35,134 nucleotides of DNA from Candidatus Onthoplasma faecigallinarum (GCA_018715225.1 DVMB01000071.1:1-35134), one strand, 5' to 3'; shown: positions 23,801 to 31,056, counted from the stretch's first letter. The notes: generated from the sequence alone by a model not told the origin. Program-made: numbers and translations.

Positions 23801-25954
23801 TGCACTACCTTCGCTGATCAATTCAATCAAATATACTGCGAATTGCCCATTTTGAATATTTTGACCAATTAGATCCCCGCTCGTCAATGCGGTGTAATTT
23901 AAATTCAAGAGTTGATCTTTTGTGTACACTTGATTTACGATATAATAATATCTCGCTGTGATTTCACGTTCAAACACATCTGGCTGAGCCCATGTGATGA
24001 TCACATTTTTATTCGTATATCTCCCTGAACCAACGACCTCCCCGTCTTCTGTATTTACATTTATATTTATAGTGTCAGTGGTGTATCTAAAAGCAAAGAT
24101 TTGATAATATCCCTCTGCATTGGTTGGAGTAACATAGATAAATACCAAATAATATCCCGTCCTGTTGAACGACACTTGGTTTGTGTAATTTATGCTTGTT
24201 GAGATGATCTCATCGTTTGAAGTTGTGTATAGACTTGTAGGGCTTATCGCACTCGTCGAGTAGAAATAGAAACTTCTATTCAAACTGAAAGTATCATTAC
24301 TGCTAAGCCACAAAGAGCCTTGATTTGTCTTTTCGTATGTGATCTCGCCCAAGATTTCTGCCACACTATTTATAGCATCGGCATTTGCCGTTGGATCATC
24401 TAGTAATGTGTCATAGTTTTGTACATTATCCGCAAAAGCGTCCGCATCAAAACTAGAATTTATATCATTGATTTTATGATTGATTGTCGCATCTTGATAT
24501 GACCAAACAGTACCTACTTTTGTAGGAGTTTCTGTATTTGAAAATTCTGTTTTGAAGTCATAAGATAGTCCCAAACCGTCAATAGATGGTTCCGCACCGA
24601 ATAGATAACCATTTGGCACAACCAAGTCCACGCCCGCACCAGCATCTTTTGACAAGAGCAAATATCTCATCTGTGCTTCCTGATAATTTGCCTTTGAATA
24701 TTTCAATTCAAAGCCGTGTATATTCAATGCTTGATTGGATATTGTTAAGTTCATATCTGGCATATTGTCCGCATTGTAGCCCGAATATACATACTCAAAC
24801 GAGAAATTATAACTACCCACTTCGGTCAATAATAATACAACTATATTGTTTGTGGCATTTATATCGTACTCCCCTAAGTTGTACGTCTCATACCTTGTCC
24901 CCGAAGAAGATGTGATTGTGCAAACTAAGTTGGCAGTCGTCCCTCCTATAGTCGTATTAGTTGTGTAATCATAGTCGTATGTAGTAACTCTTCCATTTGC
25001 GGTCAGCGTATAACTCATCTTATATTTTGTATAATCGTATGTAAGCGTAGGATAATTTGCTGATGTTTGCCCTAGATTGTATTGCAAAACATTCGACGCA
25101 TCCGTAGTAAGACTCACTCCCTCGCACTCTATCGTAGGCTGTGCATTGTACTGAAATCCGTTATGGCTGATCATCCCATCATAAGAAGATTCATATAAAA
25201 TATAAAAGTTAAATGTTTGGAAATATGTTACATTGTTATATCTATATGTAATATTGAACTCGTAGTACCCTTCATTGCCGTCCACTTGCGGAATTATGTA
25301 TACAAAATCTTGATACAAGTTGTTGTCATATTGTCTCACGCCTGGCAAGTTGGTAATTGGCACACCATTCCTGCTGGCTTGTACATTGATATATTGAATG
25401 TTGGCTCCTGTGTTTTCTCCAGCATATTCTGCAGACGTTGTCCCATTGACAAACACATATTGACCAAATGACACCATCACGGCCTCCGCCAAACTGACTG
25501 GCTCATAGGTTTGCGAGTCTTCATCATATACAAATCCCGTCTGTGAATTTGTATATCCAGATGATGAGATGTCGTTATTCAACATTACAAAATCGCCATT
25601 ATGGATTATATATCTATCCTGCCCATCATTCGAGATATCATCAAAATAATATGCACCATCTCTCGTCAACATTGAATTATATACAGTATCTAATGATTGA
25701 GCATCATATAGTGGGGTTGTGAATGGAGAGTCGTCTTCAATCTCGTCATTTGTGGAAATTACATTTACCTTTTCCACCGCCAGCACAATATTGTTGCTAT
25801 CCACCGCACTAAATTCAGGATTGTTGCTAAGTTCGGCAGCAAAGACAGTTTCTCGTCCTTTATAATTAAAATTTATTGACAAACAAATACCGGCTGTGAG
25901 CAACACAACCATTATTATTAATATTTTATTGATTAATTTAACTTTCCCCTTCAA
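17819..25954 (-). CDS. Giant surface protein, 2711 aa, Ig-like repeats and C-terminal membrane anchor
   Basis: The N-terminus has a basic start and a hydrophobic core (ILIIMVVLLTAGICLSI), with a likely signal cleavage after VFAAE near residue 40. The bulk is a long series of Ig-like beta modules, each closing with G-x-Y-x-F/V-x-V followed by D-x-A-G-N-like turns; examples are GIYVFTLTDEAGFTCKYMF, GRYVEILEIDSAGNMTQY, GKYSFVFKDLAGNSHVF and GTYRVTVTANYNG. It is rich in Asn, Thr, Ser, Tyr and Asp and poor in Lys and Cys. The C-terminus has one membrane helix (AIIIIVVVVAVVITVVTVIIV) and a basic tail RTRMRIR; there is no LPXTG. It probably extends from the membrane through the wall as an adhesin or scaffold (inference). 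The start is TTG with AGGGG seven bases upstream. The gene is coupled to the thioesterase. Confidence 0.8.
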   Translation of the reverse strand: MKGKVKLINKILIIMVVLLTAGICLSINFNYKGRETVFAAELSNNPEFSAVDSNNIVLAVEKVNVISTNDEIEDDSPFTTPLYDAQSLDTVYNSMLTRDGAYYFDDISNDGQDRYIIHNGDFVMLNNDISSSGYTNSQTGFVYDEDSQTYEPVSLAEAVMVSFGQYVFVNGTTSAEYAGENTGANIQYINVQASRNGVPITNLPGVRQYDNNLYQDFVYIIPQVDGNEGYYEFNITYRYNNVTYFQTFNFYILYESSYDGMISHNGFQYNAQPTIECEGVSLTTDASNVLQYNLGQTSANYPTLTYDYTKYKMSYTLTANGRVTTYDYDYTTNTTIGGTTANLVCTITSSSGTRYETYNLGEYDINATNNIVVLLLTEVGSYNFSFEYVYSGYNADNMPDMNLTISNQALNIHGFELKYSKANYQEAQMRYLLLSKDAGAGVDLVVPNGYLFGAEPSIDGLGLSYDFKTEFSNTETPTKVGTVWSYQDATINHKINDINSSFDADAFADNVQNYDTLLDDPTANADAINSVAEILGEITYEKTNQGSLWLSSNDTFSLNRSFYFYSTSAISPTSLYTTSNDEIISTSINYTNQVSFNRTGYYLVFIYVTPTNAEGYYQIFAFRYTTDTININVNTEDGEVVGSGRYTNKNVIITWAQPDVFEREITARYYYIVNQVYTKDQLLNLNYTALTSGDLIGQNIQNGQFAVYLIELISEGSAATYRMFTIDRQPISGVMPYAVEAVSNVDNSTSYEFKTTSSGEYIRVTSSIIDSYVTLYWNDKASGANITATYTYTPFVRNNNLSASEVYLSDSAIWYTTNYELGTTIGSFDISRVDSIGSQVQISNILFNQGIYVFTLTDEAGFTCKYMFVIDNTEAYFKVEGEMVTGASLLYGDDIEFEVGTHKVFKLMDSNATSDEKTNELYSLIKGEYQDNDYFLESGTNTAALGRIFTYLPNDNSYYLTVQNNSLTAYSNLGILDNSLSIQNITASNHTRTMQYVASASTSMIRVLYLMSENQTITDSQDSNSFVTLTINKDNSRGTVYYSQDAINVDNDTISSGTILDTGSDNTVEDITYNGIDGAMATSDNYVAFVWNMGTGTYEVGSITYRFYELNLSEDNYTDNWNADRTNLKYYSFVNEITLYSNGAFSNGARSFNSGTQGFALINVVDGMTRAGLYVIERRYVGDESTDFGEDSWVQNYYFIVDRNDIIDRNNDINGGFITINLLENETEFNEFSQINTDNSTFSYIQDNISNQRYDLYLRTDKLPATLSIPVGKYFGGRYGSNYYAGRLVFDVYFVDRQNQLSGSSRGTTIKLFSIDTTDSADTSNYDGNYYNIDMTQYLSNPLQEIFIRGNNETDWLCLPGDYVVIIKDLVVGTTGSHSKIIGFRIETSNPTTDVYSVPESDLGVDSAYYVASEANNDGTYVLTTSEEFVKINLNEYNVDSTTAQVDINYLIVTRTQNGRTTDYIRYEYSNTGGEFDLNTDSSAVQNIRDDSGNVVSRVIYLNTYLRDSSGNINYDSINDTLYYDIVIRYKLSGNSVSNRYIDCYYYYDANGNLVTYYETRYRVIIDRIPPENNIDYLVENDTLVEYYNLENETEMFSNYIYETNAGIYFVNRYDAYYTTSNAGKIYAFVVNANTPFDNTDVDRVYFRSINDLSEVNLSLPITNFAGYTAASSLALVSTYGGILTYSEQGRYVEILEIDSAGNMTQYVVLYADQEYDNLTMTLNLTTVNSGVISASNRVFDLSTDTMNDSLTIFDLALPSVDVFNSVVDKFYRFELTNLASGETVAINTNGTDDFVGTELAQKIIDMVKNAGRGNYIFTIRSRTNTYSGTLNYYDADDRIELNVANLVEFRDGQYVINLQGANETYNNIVYYAEQIQIIHNNESTTYRCIPSDNEYNYYIVNGSNLEPVASHILTNLSGTYQIVMTDAFGTVSTYRFNTSGEEFYSLSFGEDGTANYYETNNTYYTFNQANISYDTSLYELNITYNINGENLTVSVDQNVVTYNGITIIEIDRENGNIVVYPFIGSNYAGAILQVRVQFIYNNEYEFGYNIVLDSTTGTVTLRDTNNVSQNMNIDINTNYEDTIYTSTTSGTMNLSWTVPTNDYFRYYYSIHELMQDGEYVTTQLDNQTNYVINTSQDSTGTYKFEIEIYTVEGLYLGNKVYTFSVQSMINQLYYVQTGNNVAVSSNSTFRFQELFADTNLAVFNITANSVAGSLKLTEEATAPDLNSVNTNIPLYISNEELFVIVAADQGATMTQFEAEIGTTGYVFKIYRIATTTYSLYLGILQVPNLETIVQNIRLNTDNLSTNNNLSFVYSDASTTEYVLSFGQVLALNNYVIRKNSIVLEVYYNDVLVSTIDEQNNGANVEYEIEGNGKYSFVFKDLAGNSHVFTTTYGTTQTNLDIIVLREVAVTVNGTAPIDYAYYNGEVEISVYSPSIYDLGSIDLVATRNGQSYSPIKSQYNYTFTDYGTYRVTVTANYNGLSLRKVLIFTIVNENEARVSIDFTSLSNYEISSVINGYGRDVTDTFLNMLNMNSSVNGMLLTYDKLMENSAELGIASGKQTFTMTYVVDDGIYPRREITFLFTMNNETPNIECSLPTGETTTDGFTITFNPGIIYDQVGDSYLYINDILVTEINENSAVEQMQYTITESENGAGDYYIRLESSSGNVILSFKSVIKEPLNVWAIIIIVVVVAVVITVVTVIIVLRTRMRIR

Positions 25955-26024
25955 AATACTTCCCCTTTTTATTTTCCCTTAAATGGGAAAAAATATTTAT
26001 TTTGTTTATATTATATATAAACAT

Positions 26025-26040
26025 AATTGTTAACACAATT
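26025..26040. promoter_or_regulatory. 16-bp palindrome at the +1 site of the giant gene, candidate operator
   Basis: AATTGT (26025-26030) and ACAATT (26035-26040) around TAAC. It overlaps the end of the -10 and is centred on the predicted +1, as for the palindrome at 9691-9712. The 13-base string TTGTTAACACAAT recurs at 30353-30365. Confidence 0.4.
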
Positions 26041-26066
26041 ATAGCATAAGGTTTTTTAAAAGACAA
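26038..26066 (-). promoter_or_regulatory. Extended -10 promoter of the giant surface protein gene
   Basis: On the minus strand: TTGTCT (26061-26066), a 17-base spacer ending in TGC, TATAAT (26038-26043). The predicted start site is about 26031, giving a leader of about 77 bases before the TTG start codon. Confidence 0.65.
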
Positions 26067-26216
26067 ACAAAAAAATATTTGATTTTAATTAATTTTCAAT
26101 CAATTAATTTATAATATAAAACATTTTTGTAATTTTTATTTTTAAAATTTTTGAAATAAAAAATTTATTTTTTGGAATTTATTTATAAAAAAAATTAAAA
26201 AATATTAAAAAATCAA

Positions 26217-26252
26217 TAAAAAATACGCATAAAACATGAATTTATACGTATT
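26217..26252 (-). terminator. Terminator after the spoIIR-sleB-ypeB operon
   Basis: Arms AATACGCATAAA (26222-26233) and TTTATACGTATT (26241-26252), 12 bp with one wobble pair, starting 10 bases after the ypeB stop. T residues follow on both strands, so it could also work in reverse. Confidence 0.6.
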
Positions 26253-26262
26253 TTTTTATTTT

Positions 26263-27696
26263 TTATATTAATTTTTGCACTCCTTTCATTGACACCACTT
26301 TCAAAGTTTTTGCTATCTCATTGGTGTTTGCGTCAATGTAATAAAAATATGTCCCATCTATTCTGTCCACCATAAACTCATATGTTGCAACCTCTTTTCC
26401 ACTATCTAGACGAATTATCGCCTTGGTTACTTTCAGTATTTCATAATCAAATCCCAACAATTTTTCAGCATCGCTCTCTTCAATCGTGAAATTTGCTTGC
26501 CTCTCCACATGATTTAGGGCATAATTTACGGCCTCAAAACCAATTATCTCTTGTGCCGTCAAATCTACCTTAACTTTCACCAAGTCGGGATACAAGATGA
26601 TGTCATTCTTTACTGGAGCCAAGTTGATATACGCCACATTTTCATGCGTCTCCAACCATACTGGTTCCATACTATCAAAGCCTATATTGTTGGCAAATGT
26701 TTTTGCCATTTCCATCGCTTGTTCGCTCAGCATCACGGCATCCCCTCCTTCCGCATATCCAGAAAGAGTGATCAAAAGTGAACCAGTTTTGCTCACTTGC
26801 GCATAAAATTTCTTTTTGTTTATCACAATGTTGAAATTATATGTCGCTATGTCTCCGTTCGTCTCATTTTCGTAACTAATTGAAACATCTCTATTTTTAT
26901 ATACAGTATTTACTAGGTAATCATACACTTCTTCTTGACTGACCTCTCTATCTCCCAAGCCTTTCACTTCGCTTGTCTCCAAAGCAGTAGAGAATGGTCC
27001 ATCGAAAATCATTGCAGGATAATCTATACTCTCCCCTGTCAAATCTCCCATGCCAGCGGACAATTCGTTCATGCCAGTACTATCAAAAATCCCCGCATCA
27101 ACAAAAGTGAAATTTGTATCATACATACTTTCGTTTTGTTTATTTAGGTTCGCTTTGATTTTATCCAATACTAAGCCAATTTTGTTGAACATCAATTCTT
27201 CTTCCTGAGTCAACGTCTCTCCTTTGTTTAGAGTGGTGGCATATGCTTCACATAAGCCATTTACTTGATTGAAAAATTTAGTTGCTGCGGCAGCATTTTG
27301 TTCATCAATCGGCAAGACACTTAAACCCGCCAAAATATAATTGCAATCTCCCATCATGTCCTGCAATATAGCCAATTTTGCCTGCCTTGTACTTAAGGTA
27401 GAGTATTTTGAAATGTCTACCGCTAAATTGTTCACATTATCCACCATTGAATAATAACTGGAAGTGTACACCCCCTCTAGAACATTGGCATTTTGCTTGC
27501 TAGATTTGTTGACCTGATAATAGGCTATCAGCACACATGTCAAAATTATCAAAAGAGTAACTATTATCACAATCAAGATTGGCATCGCCTTTTGGGCGTT
27601 ACTTTTTTTCTTGGTCTCTTTGTCTTGATTTACTTTTGACTTTTTGCTTTCTTTTTCTTCGTCAAAATCTACGCTAGATATTTTGTTTTTGTCCAT
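26263..27696 (-). CDS. ypeB: Germination protein YpeB
   Basis: Partner protein of the cortex-lytic enzyme SleB; in B. subtilis each stabilises the other in the dormant spore, and YpeB is proteolysed on germination. It has 477 residues: a charged cytoplasmic N-terminus (1-37), one membrane anchor (PILIVIIVTLLIILTCVLIAYY, about 38-60), a helical YpeB N-domain up to about residue 220, the family signature SIDYPAMIFDGPFS, and C-terminal PepSY-like modules, about 255-475. The C-terminal part contains YNFNIVINKKKFYAQVSKTG and YEFMVDRIDGTYFYYIDANT, both typical. The ATG has AAGGAG upstream. It follows sleB by 12 bases, in the conserved sleB-ypeB order. Confidence 0.95.
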   Translation of the reverse strand: MDKNKISSVDFDEEKESKKSKVNQDKETKKKSNAQKAMPILIVIIVTLLIILTCVLIAYYQVNKSSKQNANVLEGVYTSSYYSMVDNVNNLAVDISKYSTLSTRQAKLAILQDMMGDCNYILAGLSVLPIDEQNAAAATKFFNQVNGLCEAYATTLNKGETLTQEEELMFNKIGLVLDKIKANLNKQNESMYDTNFTFVDAGIFDSTGMNELSAGMGDLTGESIDYPAMIFDGPFSTALETSEVKGLGDREVSQEEVYDYLVNTVYKNRDVSISYENETNGDIATYNFNIVINKKKFYAQVSKTGSLLITLSGYAEGGDAVMLSEQAMEMAKTFANNIGFDSMEPVWLETHENVAYINLAPVKNDIILYPDLVKVKVDLTAQEIIGFEAVNYALNHVERQANFTIEESDAEKLLGFDYEILKVTKAIIRLDSGKEVATYEFMVDRIDGTYFYYIDANTNEIAKTLKVVSMKGVQKLI

Positions 27697-27708
27697 AAAC
27701 TCTCCTTT

Positions 27709-28410
27709 TTACACTGCAAATATATGATTGCCTATTTGCGTAACATATGTCGTTGACCATATCCATTTACTTGTAGCGGTCGCTGGATTGTAATAATAGA
27801 CCGAACCATATGTAGGATCCCAACCATTCAAAGCATCATCTGCCGCTTGATATGCAGTTTGGTCTGGTTCGAGATTTATCTGGCCGTCATTGACTGCTGT
27901 AAACGCCCAAGGTTGATATATGACACCCGCTATAGTGTTAGGAAATCTACTATCTTCCACTCTATTTAGCACTACCGCACCGATAGCAACTTGTCCAGTG
28001 TAACTCTCTCCTCTAGCCTCCGCATATATTACTTTTGCTAGCAGGTATCTATCATTACTAGAATATCCAGATGAACCACTAGAAGAATTTAGAGAAATAC
28101 CCATCTTTGCTGCCGTGAGAGGTCCCACAATTCCGTCCTGCGTCAGCCCATATTTCTTTTGGAATCTTTTTACCGCACTGATTGTAAGAGGACCATTTAT
28201 TCCGTCCACATTACCTGTATAATATCCCCATTTTTTTAGTCTTTTCTGCACTTCTGTGATGTCAGCCGTCGCAGAATATGCGGGCTCAATCTCGGCTATG
28301 GTTTGCCTCGCTTCTCCTGTGTCATCTGTGCCCTGAATCACTCCCACGGTGCCCAAGACACCAAATACAGACGAAAGCATGACCAACAATGCTACTAACA
28401 TTTTTTTCAT
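27709..28410 (-). CDS. sleB: Spore cortex-lytic enzyme SleB
   Basis: Lytic transglycosylase of the spore cortex, specific for muramic-delta-lactam peptidoglycan. Of the 233 residues, a signal peptide covers about 1-25 (MLVALLVMLSSVFGVLG), a peptidoglycan-binding domain covers about 50-110 (VQKRLKKWGYYTGNVDGING and GLTQDGIVGPLTAAKMG), and a hydrolase_2 catalytic domain runs to the end (LLAKVIYAEARGESYTGQVA, with the catalytic Glu in YAEARGE, then VLNRVEDSRFPN and the closing WIWSTTYVTQIGNHIFA). The ATG at 28410 is preferred over a GTG six bases upstream because AAGGGG then sits 5 bases away. It starts 9 bases after spoIIR stops, with its ribosome binding site beside that stop, so it is probably in the same operon as spoIIR. 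Confidence 0.94.
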   Translation of the reverse strand: MKKMLVALLVMLSSVFGVLGTVGVIQGTDDTGEARQTIAEIEPAYSATADITEVQKRLKKWGYYTGNVDGINGPLTISAVKRFQKKYGLTQDGIVGPLTAAKMGISLNSSSGSSGYSSNDRYLLAKVIYAEARGESYTGQVAIGAVVLNRVEDSRFPNTIAGVIYQPWAFTAVNDGQINLEPDQTAYQAADDALNGWDPTYGSVYYYNPATATSKWIWSTTYVTQIGNHIFAV

Positions 28411-28419
28411 ATTCACCCC

Positions 28420-28944
28420 TTAATTAAATAAACTCAAAATCCATTCAAGAATTTTTGATTTATATTTAATTTGCATTGAGTTTTCATTTTTATTCACAAA
28501 ACACAAAGGTGGATACATCACACACCACCAATTATCTCCAACCGCATCGCCCAATTCTACAATGACCGCATCATAATATCCCGACTCCAAAGTGGTATTG
28601 CTGTATGTCCTTGTGGGGAAATATTCATTGTTTATTTTTATATTGACAGAATAATTAAACCCCTCCTCACGCAACACATTTTGACATACATTTATCAGTG
28701 TTGGAGTCAAATTCTCTATTATGTCGATCGCCTCTGCTTTACTAGGCACATTACATAGATATGGCGTCAAATATTCTACCAATGTATCCTTCACTTTATA
28801 TTTAACATTTTGGTCGGCTGTCGTATTGCTGTTTGCCCGTATATGTATACGTAGATAATCATATTCCTCACTCTCTGGCAATGCTATACCCATGCACACA
28901 ATACCCACTATCAGCAAAACTATTATTATCACTTTCTTTTTCAT
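28420..28944 (-). CDS. spoIIR: Stage II sporulation protein R
   Basis: Forespore-secreted signal that triggers SpoIIGA-dependent processing of pro-sigma-E in the mother cell. It has 174 residues with an N-terminal hydrophobic export signal (KKVIIIVLLIVGIVCMGIAL), then the family core LRIHIRANSNTTADQNVKYK followed by VKD, and the C-terminal signatures ESGYYDAVIVELGDAVGDNWW and CVMYPPLCF. The ribosome binding site is weak (AGG four bases before ATG). In B. subtilis spoIIR is a separate sigma-F gene; here it leads sleB and ypeB in what looks like one transcript. Only an 80-base gap, holding the amidase terminator, precedes it, so its promoter must lie there, but I could not identify one. Confidence 0.95.
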   Translation of the reverse strand: MKKKVIIIVLLIVGIVCMGIALPESEEYDYLRIHIRANSNTTADQNVKYKVKDTLVEYLTPYLCNVPSKAEAIDIIENLTPTLINVCQNVLREEGFNYSVNIKINNEYFPTRTYSNTTLESGYYDAVIVELGDAVGDNWWCVMYPPLCFVNKNENSMQIKYKSKILEWILSLFN

Positions 28945-28965
28945 AACCTGATCTTTGGCCGTTAC

Positions 28966-28997
28966 AAAAAAATAATACGCACGAATTTGTGCGTATT
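28966..28997 (-). terminator. Rho-independent terminator of the amidase gene
   Basis: Arms AATACGCAC (28974-28982) and GTGCGTATT (28989-28997), loop of 6. On the minus strand the stem is followed by A and then seven T residues. It insulates spoIIR from the gene upstream. Confidence 0.8.
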
Positions 28998-29024
28998 TAA
29001 AAGGAAAAACAAAGAAAATACATA

Positions 29025-30083
29025 TTAGTTTGGATTTGCTCTCCCCGAGCTAGCCTCTAATGCCCTCCATGTATTAGCACCAACTATCCCGTCCACGGTC
29101 AAACCATTTTCGCTCTGGAAAGAGCGTACCGCATTCTCTGTCTCCGGGCCGAAAATTCCATCTAAATCAGTTATAGGATATAGGTACGACAACAACAAAC
29201 GCTGCAAGTACAGGACAGCACTCCTTCTACTTCCTCTACGCAGGACATATGCAGTTGGGTCAATGTTCAACAACGCTGACCAAGTATTTGGACCCACTAT
29301 ACCATCTTGAGTTAGACCATTGTTTGCCTGGAAATTGATGACTGCTCTATAAGTATTCCCGCCAAAAATGCCATCTGTTTGCAAGCCATAACCGTATTGA
29401 TTCAAAAGGTATTGCAACATTTCTACAAAATTATTACGATCTCCCTGCCTAACCAATGGTAAATTTTGAATTTCCCTGGCGACATATGGTACACCTAAAA
29501 AGTTACATACACCAATGCATGTACTCTCCCCAACATTCAACACAAAACTTGGGTTGAGCATAAGTTTCGCCTCTTCAAAATTGGTCATAAACCCAGCCTC
29601 CACTAGACTAGACGGAAAATTCACATTCGAAAGCACGCCTATAGATGTTGTTCCAACGAATCGACCTCTCCTTCCTGTATTGTTGACCAGTTGTTCAAAG
29701 ATCTCTTCACTCAACTGTCTACTCTGTTCTGGATATGGGTTGTAAGGGCTGTAGTAGACTTCTATCCCTTGAGCAGAGTTGAAACTCGTTCCCGTACCAA
29801 AAGCGTTATAGGCAAAAGTTACCAATAAACTAAGTCCCGCCCGATTGGCTCTAACCACTCGTGTAGAGACGCTTATATCCTGTATCTCTGGGTGCACGTC
29901 GTACACATTATATCCACATCTTAGACACGCTATTATAAAATCAATTTTTGCTTGTTTATTAAATTCGTTCTCATAAAAACTCCTACCTATATACGGCATA
30001 ATAGGAGTTCTCTTTCCTGCCGTGGGCGGATTGAGCCCATGTTCATCATTCGCTCCAATCAAAAAATCACTTGCTATTGCCAT
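29025..30083 (-). CDS. N-acetylmuramoyl-L-alanine amidase-like protein with two peptidoglycan-binding repeats
   Basis: About 352 residues from the ATG at 30083, chosen because GAGGTGAAA sits directly before it; the frame is open 37 codons farther up but through A/T-rich promoter-like DNA. Residues 1-190 look like an amidase_3 domain: IGANDEHGLNPPTAG (first zinc His), YENEFN (zinc Glu), RVVRANRAG, and VEAGFMTNFEEAKL with the catalytic Glu. The strand that should carry the second zinc His (S-I-H-A-N) reads TFAYNA, so that ligand is missing, and activity is in doubt. Two PG-binding modules follow (TDGIFGGNTYRAVINFQ...GLTQDGIVGPNTW and LDGIFGPETENAVRSFQ...GLTVDGIVGANTW). There is no signal peptide, which is common for amidases that act inside the mother cell. 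It may have a sigma-E-like promoter. Confidence 0.8.
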   Translation of the reverse strand: MAIASDFLIGANDEHGLNPPTAGKRTPIMPYIGRSFYENEFNKQAKIDFIIACLRCGYNVYDVHPEIQDISVSTRVVRANRAGLSLLVTFAYNAFGTGTSFNSAQGIEVYYSPYNPYPEQSRQLSEEIFEQLVNNTGRRGRFVGTTSIGVLSNVNFPSSLVEAGFMTNFEEAKLMLNPSFVLNVGESTCIGVCNFLGVPYVAREIQNLPLVRQGDRNNFVEMLQYLLNQYGYGLQTDGIFGGNTYRAVINFQANNGLTQDGIVGPNTWSALLNIDPTAYVLRRGSRRSAVLYLQRLLLSYLYPITDLDGIFGPETENAVRSFQSENGLTVDGIVGANTWRALEASSGRANPN

Positions 30084-30103
30084 TTTCACCTCATAATCTT
30101 GTA

Positions 30104-30132
30104 TGAGTATGGATTGAAAAATGTTAATATTT
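30104..30132 (-). promoter_or_regulatory. Possible sigma-E-type promoter of the amidase gene
   Basis: On the minus strand: AAATATT (30126-30132), a 14-base spacer, CATACTCA (30104-30111), against KMATATT - 14 - CATACAHT: 6/7 and 6/8. The start site would be about 30097, 14 bases before the ATG, with the GAGGTG ribosome binding site between. It fits a mother-cell lytic role. Confidence 0.4.
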
Positions 30133-30362
30133 TTATTTACATACATTAAACTACTCTTTATTCTATTGCAAGAAATAATATATATAATAATCATGTAAAT
30201 ATTGATACCTAAATAAATTATAGATAGACAGCAAAATTAAACTCTCAATCAACTGACAAACTTAATCAAAATCTTAAATTATCTTTGAATACAAAAAATT
30301 GAGATAAAATCTATATATAAAGAAAACAATTTTCTTACGAAAATATGTTTTGTTGTTAACAC

Positions 30363-30397
30363 AATAAAAAATTTTAAGCTTTTTAACTTAAAATTTT
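30363..30397 (-). terminator. Probable terminator of the hisS-hydA-HD operon
   Basis: Arms AAAATTTTAAG (30368-30378) and CTTAAAATTTT (30387-30397), 11 bp but with only one G-C pair, followed on the minus strand by T residues. It lies 65 bases after the HD gene. Confidence 0.4.
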
Positions 30398-30461
30398 ATT
30401 TTTTATTATTTTATTTAATAATTTACAAATTAAAATTTTTAATAAAATTTATGTCAATAAT

Positions 30462-31049
30462 TTACTCGTCTAAGTAAGTAGCCATAAAATCTGCCATATG
30501 CATCAATACACAATTAGGATATCTTGTGAATGCTTCACTCAAATCAGTGCCAGCCTGTGCTCGTGGATCAAATCCTCCCATGTGCCAGTTGATACACATT
30601 GCTTCTTCTCTGGTTAGACGCATATATCCGCTTATGATATATACAGATTTCTCCCCGTGCCCATAAGGTAATGTGTTGTGATACGCATAATATGGAACTT
30701 GCACCCATTGCCCATCGATCTTTTGATTTTTATAATCTAAGGTATAGGTGTTGACTTTACATATGTCATGTAGCAACGAGATAATTGCTATACTTTCATT
30801 CGATATATGTTTTTCATAATCATCTCCATATTCGTTGATGATTAGATTTTTGAATCTATTGTACACATTGATAGAATGAGATGCCAGTCCTCCCTCAAAG
30901 ACGGAATGCCTCCTGCCCGACGCTGGAGCGGTGAAAAAATCACATGAATTCATTAGATAATCAAGCAATTTATCTGCTCCCTCTCGCTTTATGTTTTCTT
31001 TATAGATTTTAATAAATTCGTCTTTGTATTCTTGTGCTGACTTTTCCAT
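30462..31049 (-). CDS. HD-domain phosphohydrolase-like protein
   Basis: A 195-residue cytoplasmic protein of the HD superfamily. Metal-binding motifs: the first His in GGLASHSINVYNRF (about residue 57), the HD pair in IISLLHDICKVNTY (about residue 93), and a later His in YGHGEKSVYI, as well as INWHMGGFD. It resembles Clostridia proteins annotated simply as HD hydrolases, whose substrates are unknown; RNA or nucleotide phosphodiester hydrolysis is a family possibility. The ATG has AGGAG upstream. It starts 7 bases after hydA stops and is the last gene of the hisS-hydA-HD unit. Confidence 0.85.
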   Translation of the reverse strand: MEKSAQEYKDEFIKIYKENIKREGADKLLDYLMNSCDFFTAPASGRRHSVFEGGLASHSINVYNRFKNLIINEYGDDYEKHISNESIAIISLLHDICKVNTYTLDYKNQKIDGQWVQVPYYAYHNTLPYGHGEKSVYIISGYMRLTREEAMCINWHMGGFDPRAQAGTDLSEAFTRYPNCVLMHMADFMATYLDE

Positions 31050-31056
31050 ATCTCTC

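Larger units (their letters stand above)
25955..26262. other. 308-bp A/T-rich spacer between ypeB and the giant gene
   Basis: Apart from the promoter and palindrome of the giant gene (26025-26066) and the ypeB terminator (26217-26252), the spacer is nearly pure A and T. No coding frame, RNA gene or riboswitch-like structure is evident. Confidence 0.6.
30084..30461. other. 378-bp A/T-rich spacer
   Basis: Holds the amidase promoter candidate (30104-30132), a 7-bp inverted repeat AAGAAAA/TTTTCTT at 30320-30336, the string TTGTTAACACAAT (30353-30365) shared with the giant gene's promoter region, and the HD gene terminator (30363-30397). Nothing else is recognised; no coding frame. Confidence 0.5.

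Noticed and set aside
28945..29000. Sigma-F promoter for spoIIR (GTATT ... GGCCAAAGAT)
   Set aside because: The -10 matches GGNNANWHTR poorly and the spacing is short; a forespore promoter is expected here, but this string does not support one.
30084..30194. Longer N-terminus of the amidase-like protein
   Set aside because: The extra residues are Ile/Asn/Tyr-rich translation of A/T-rich promoter DNA, and a strong ribosome binding site sits directly before the ATG at 30083.
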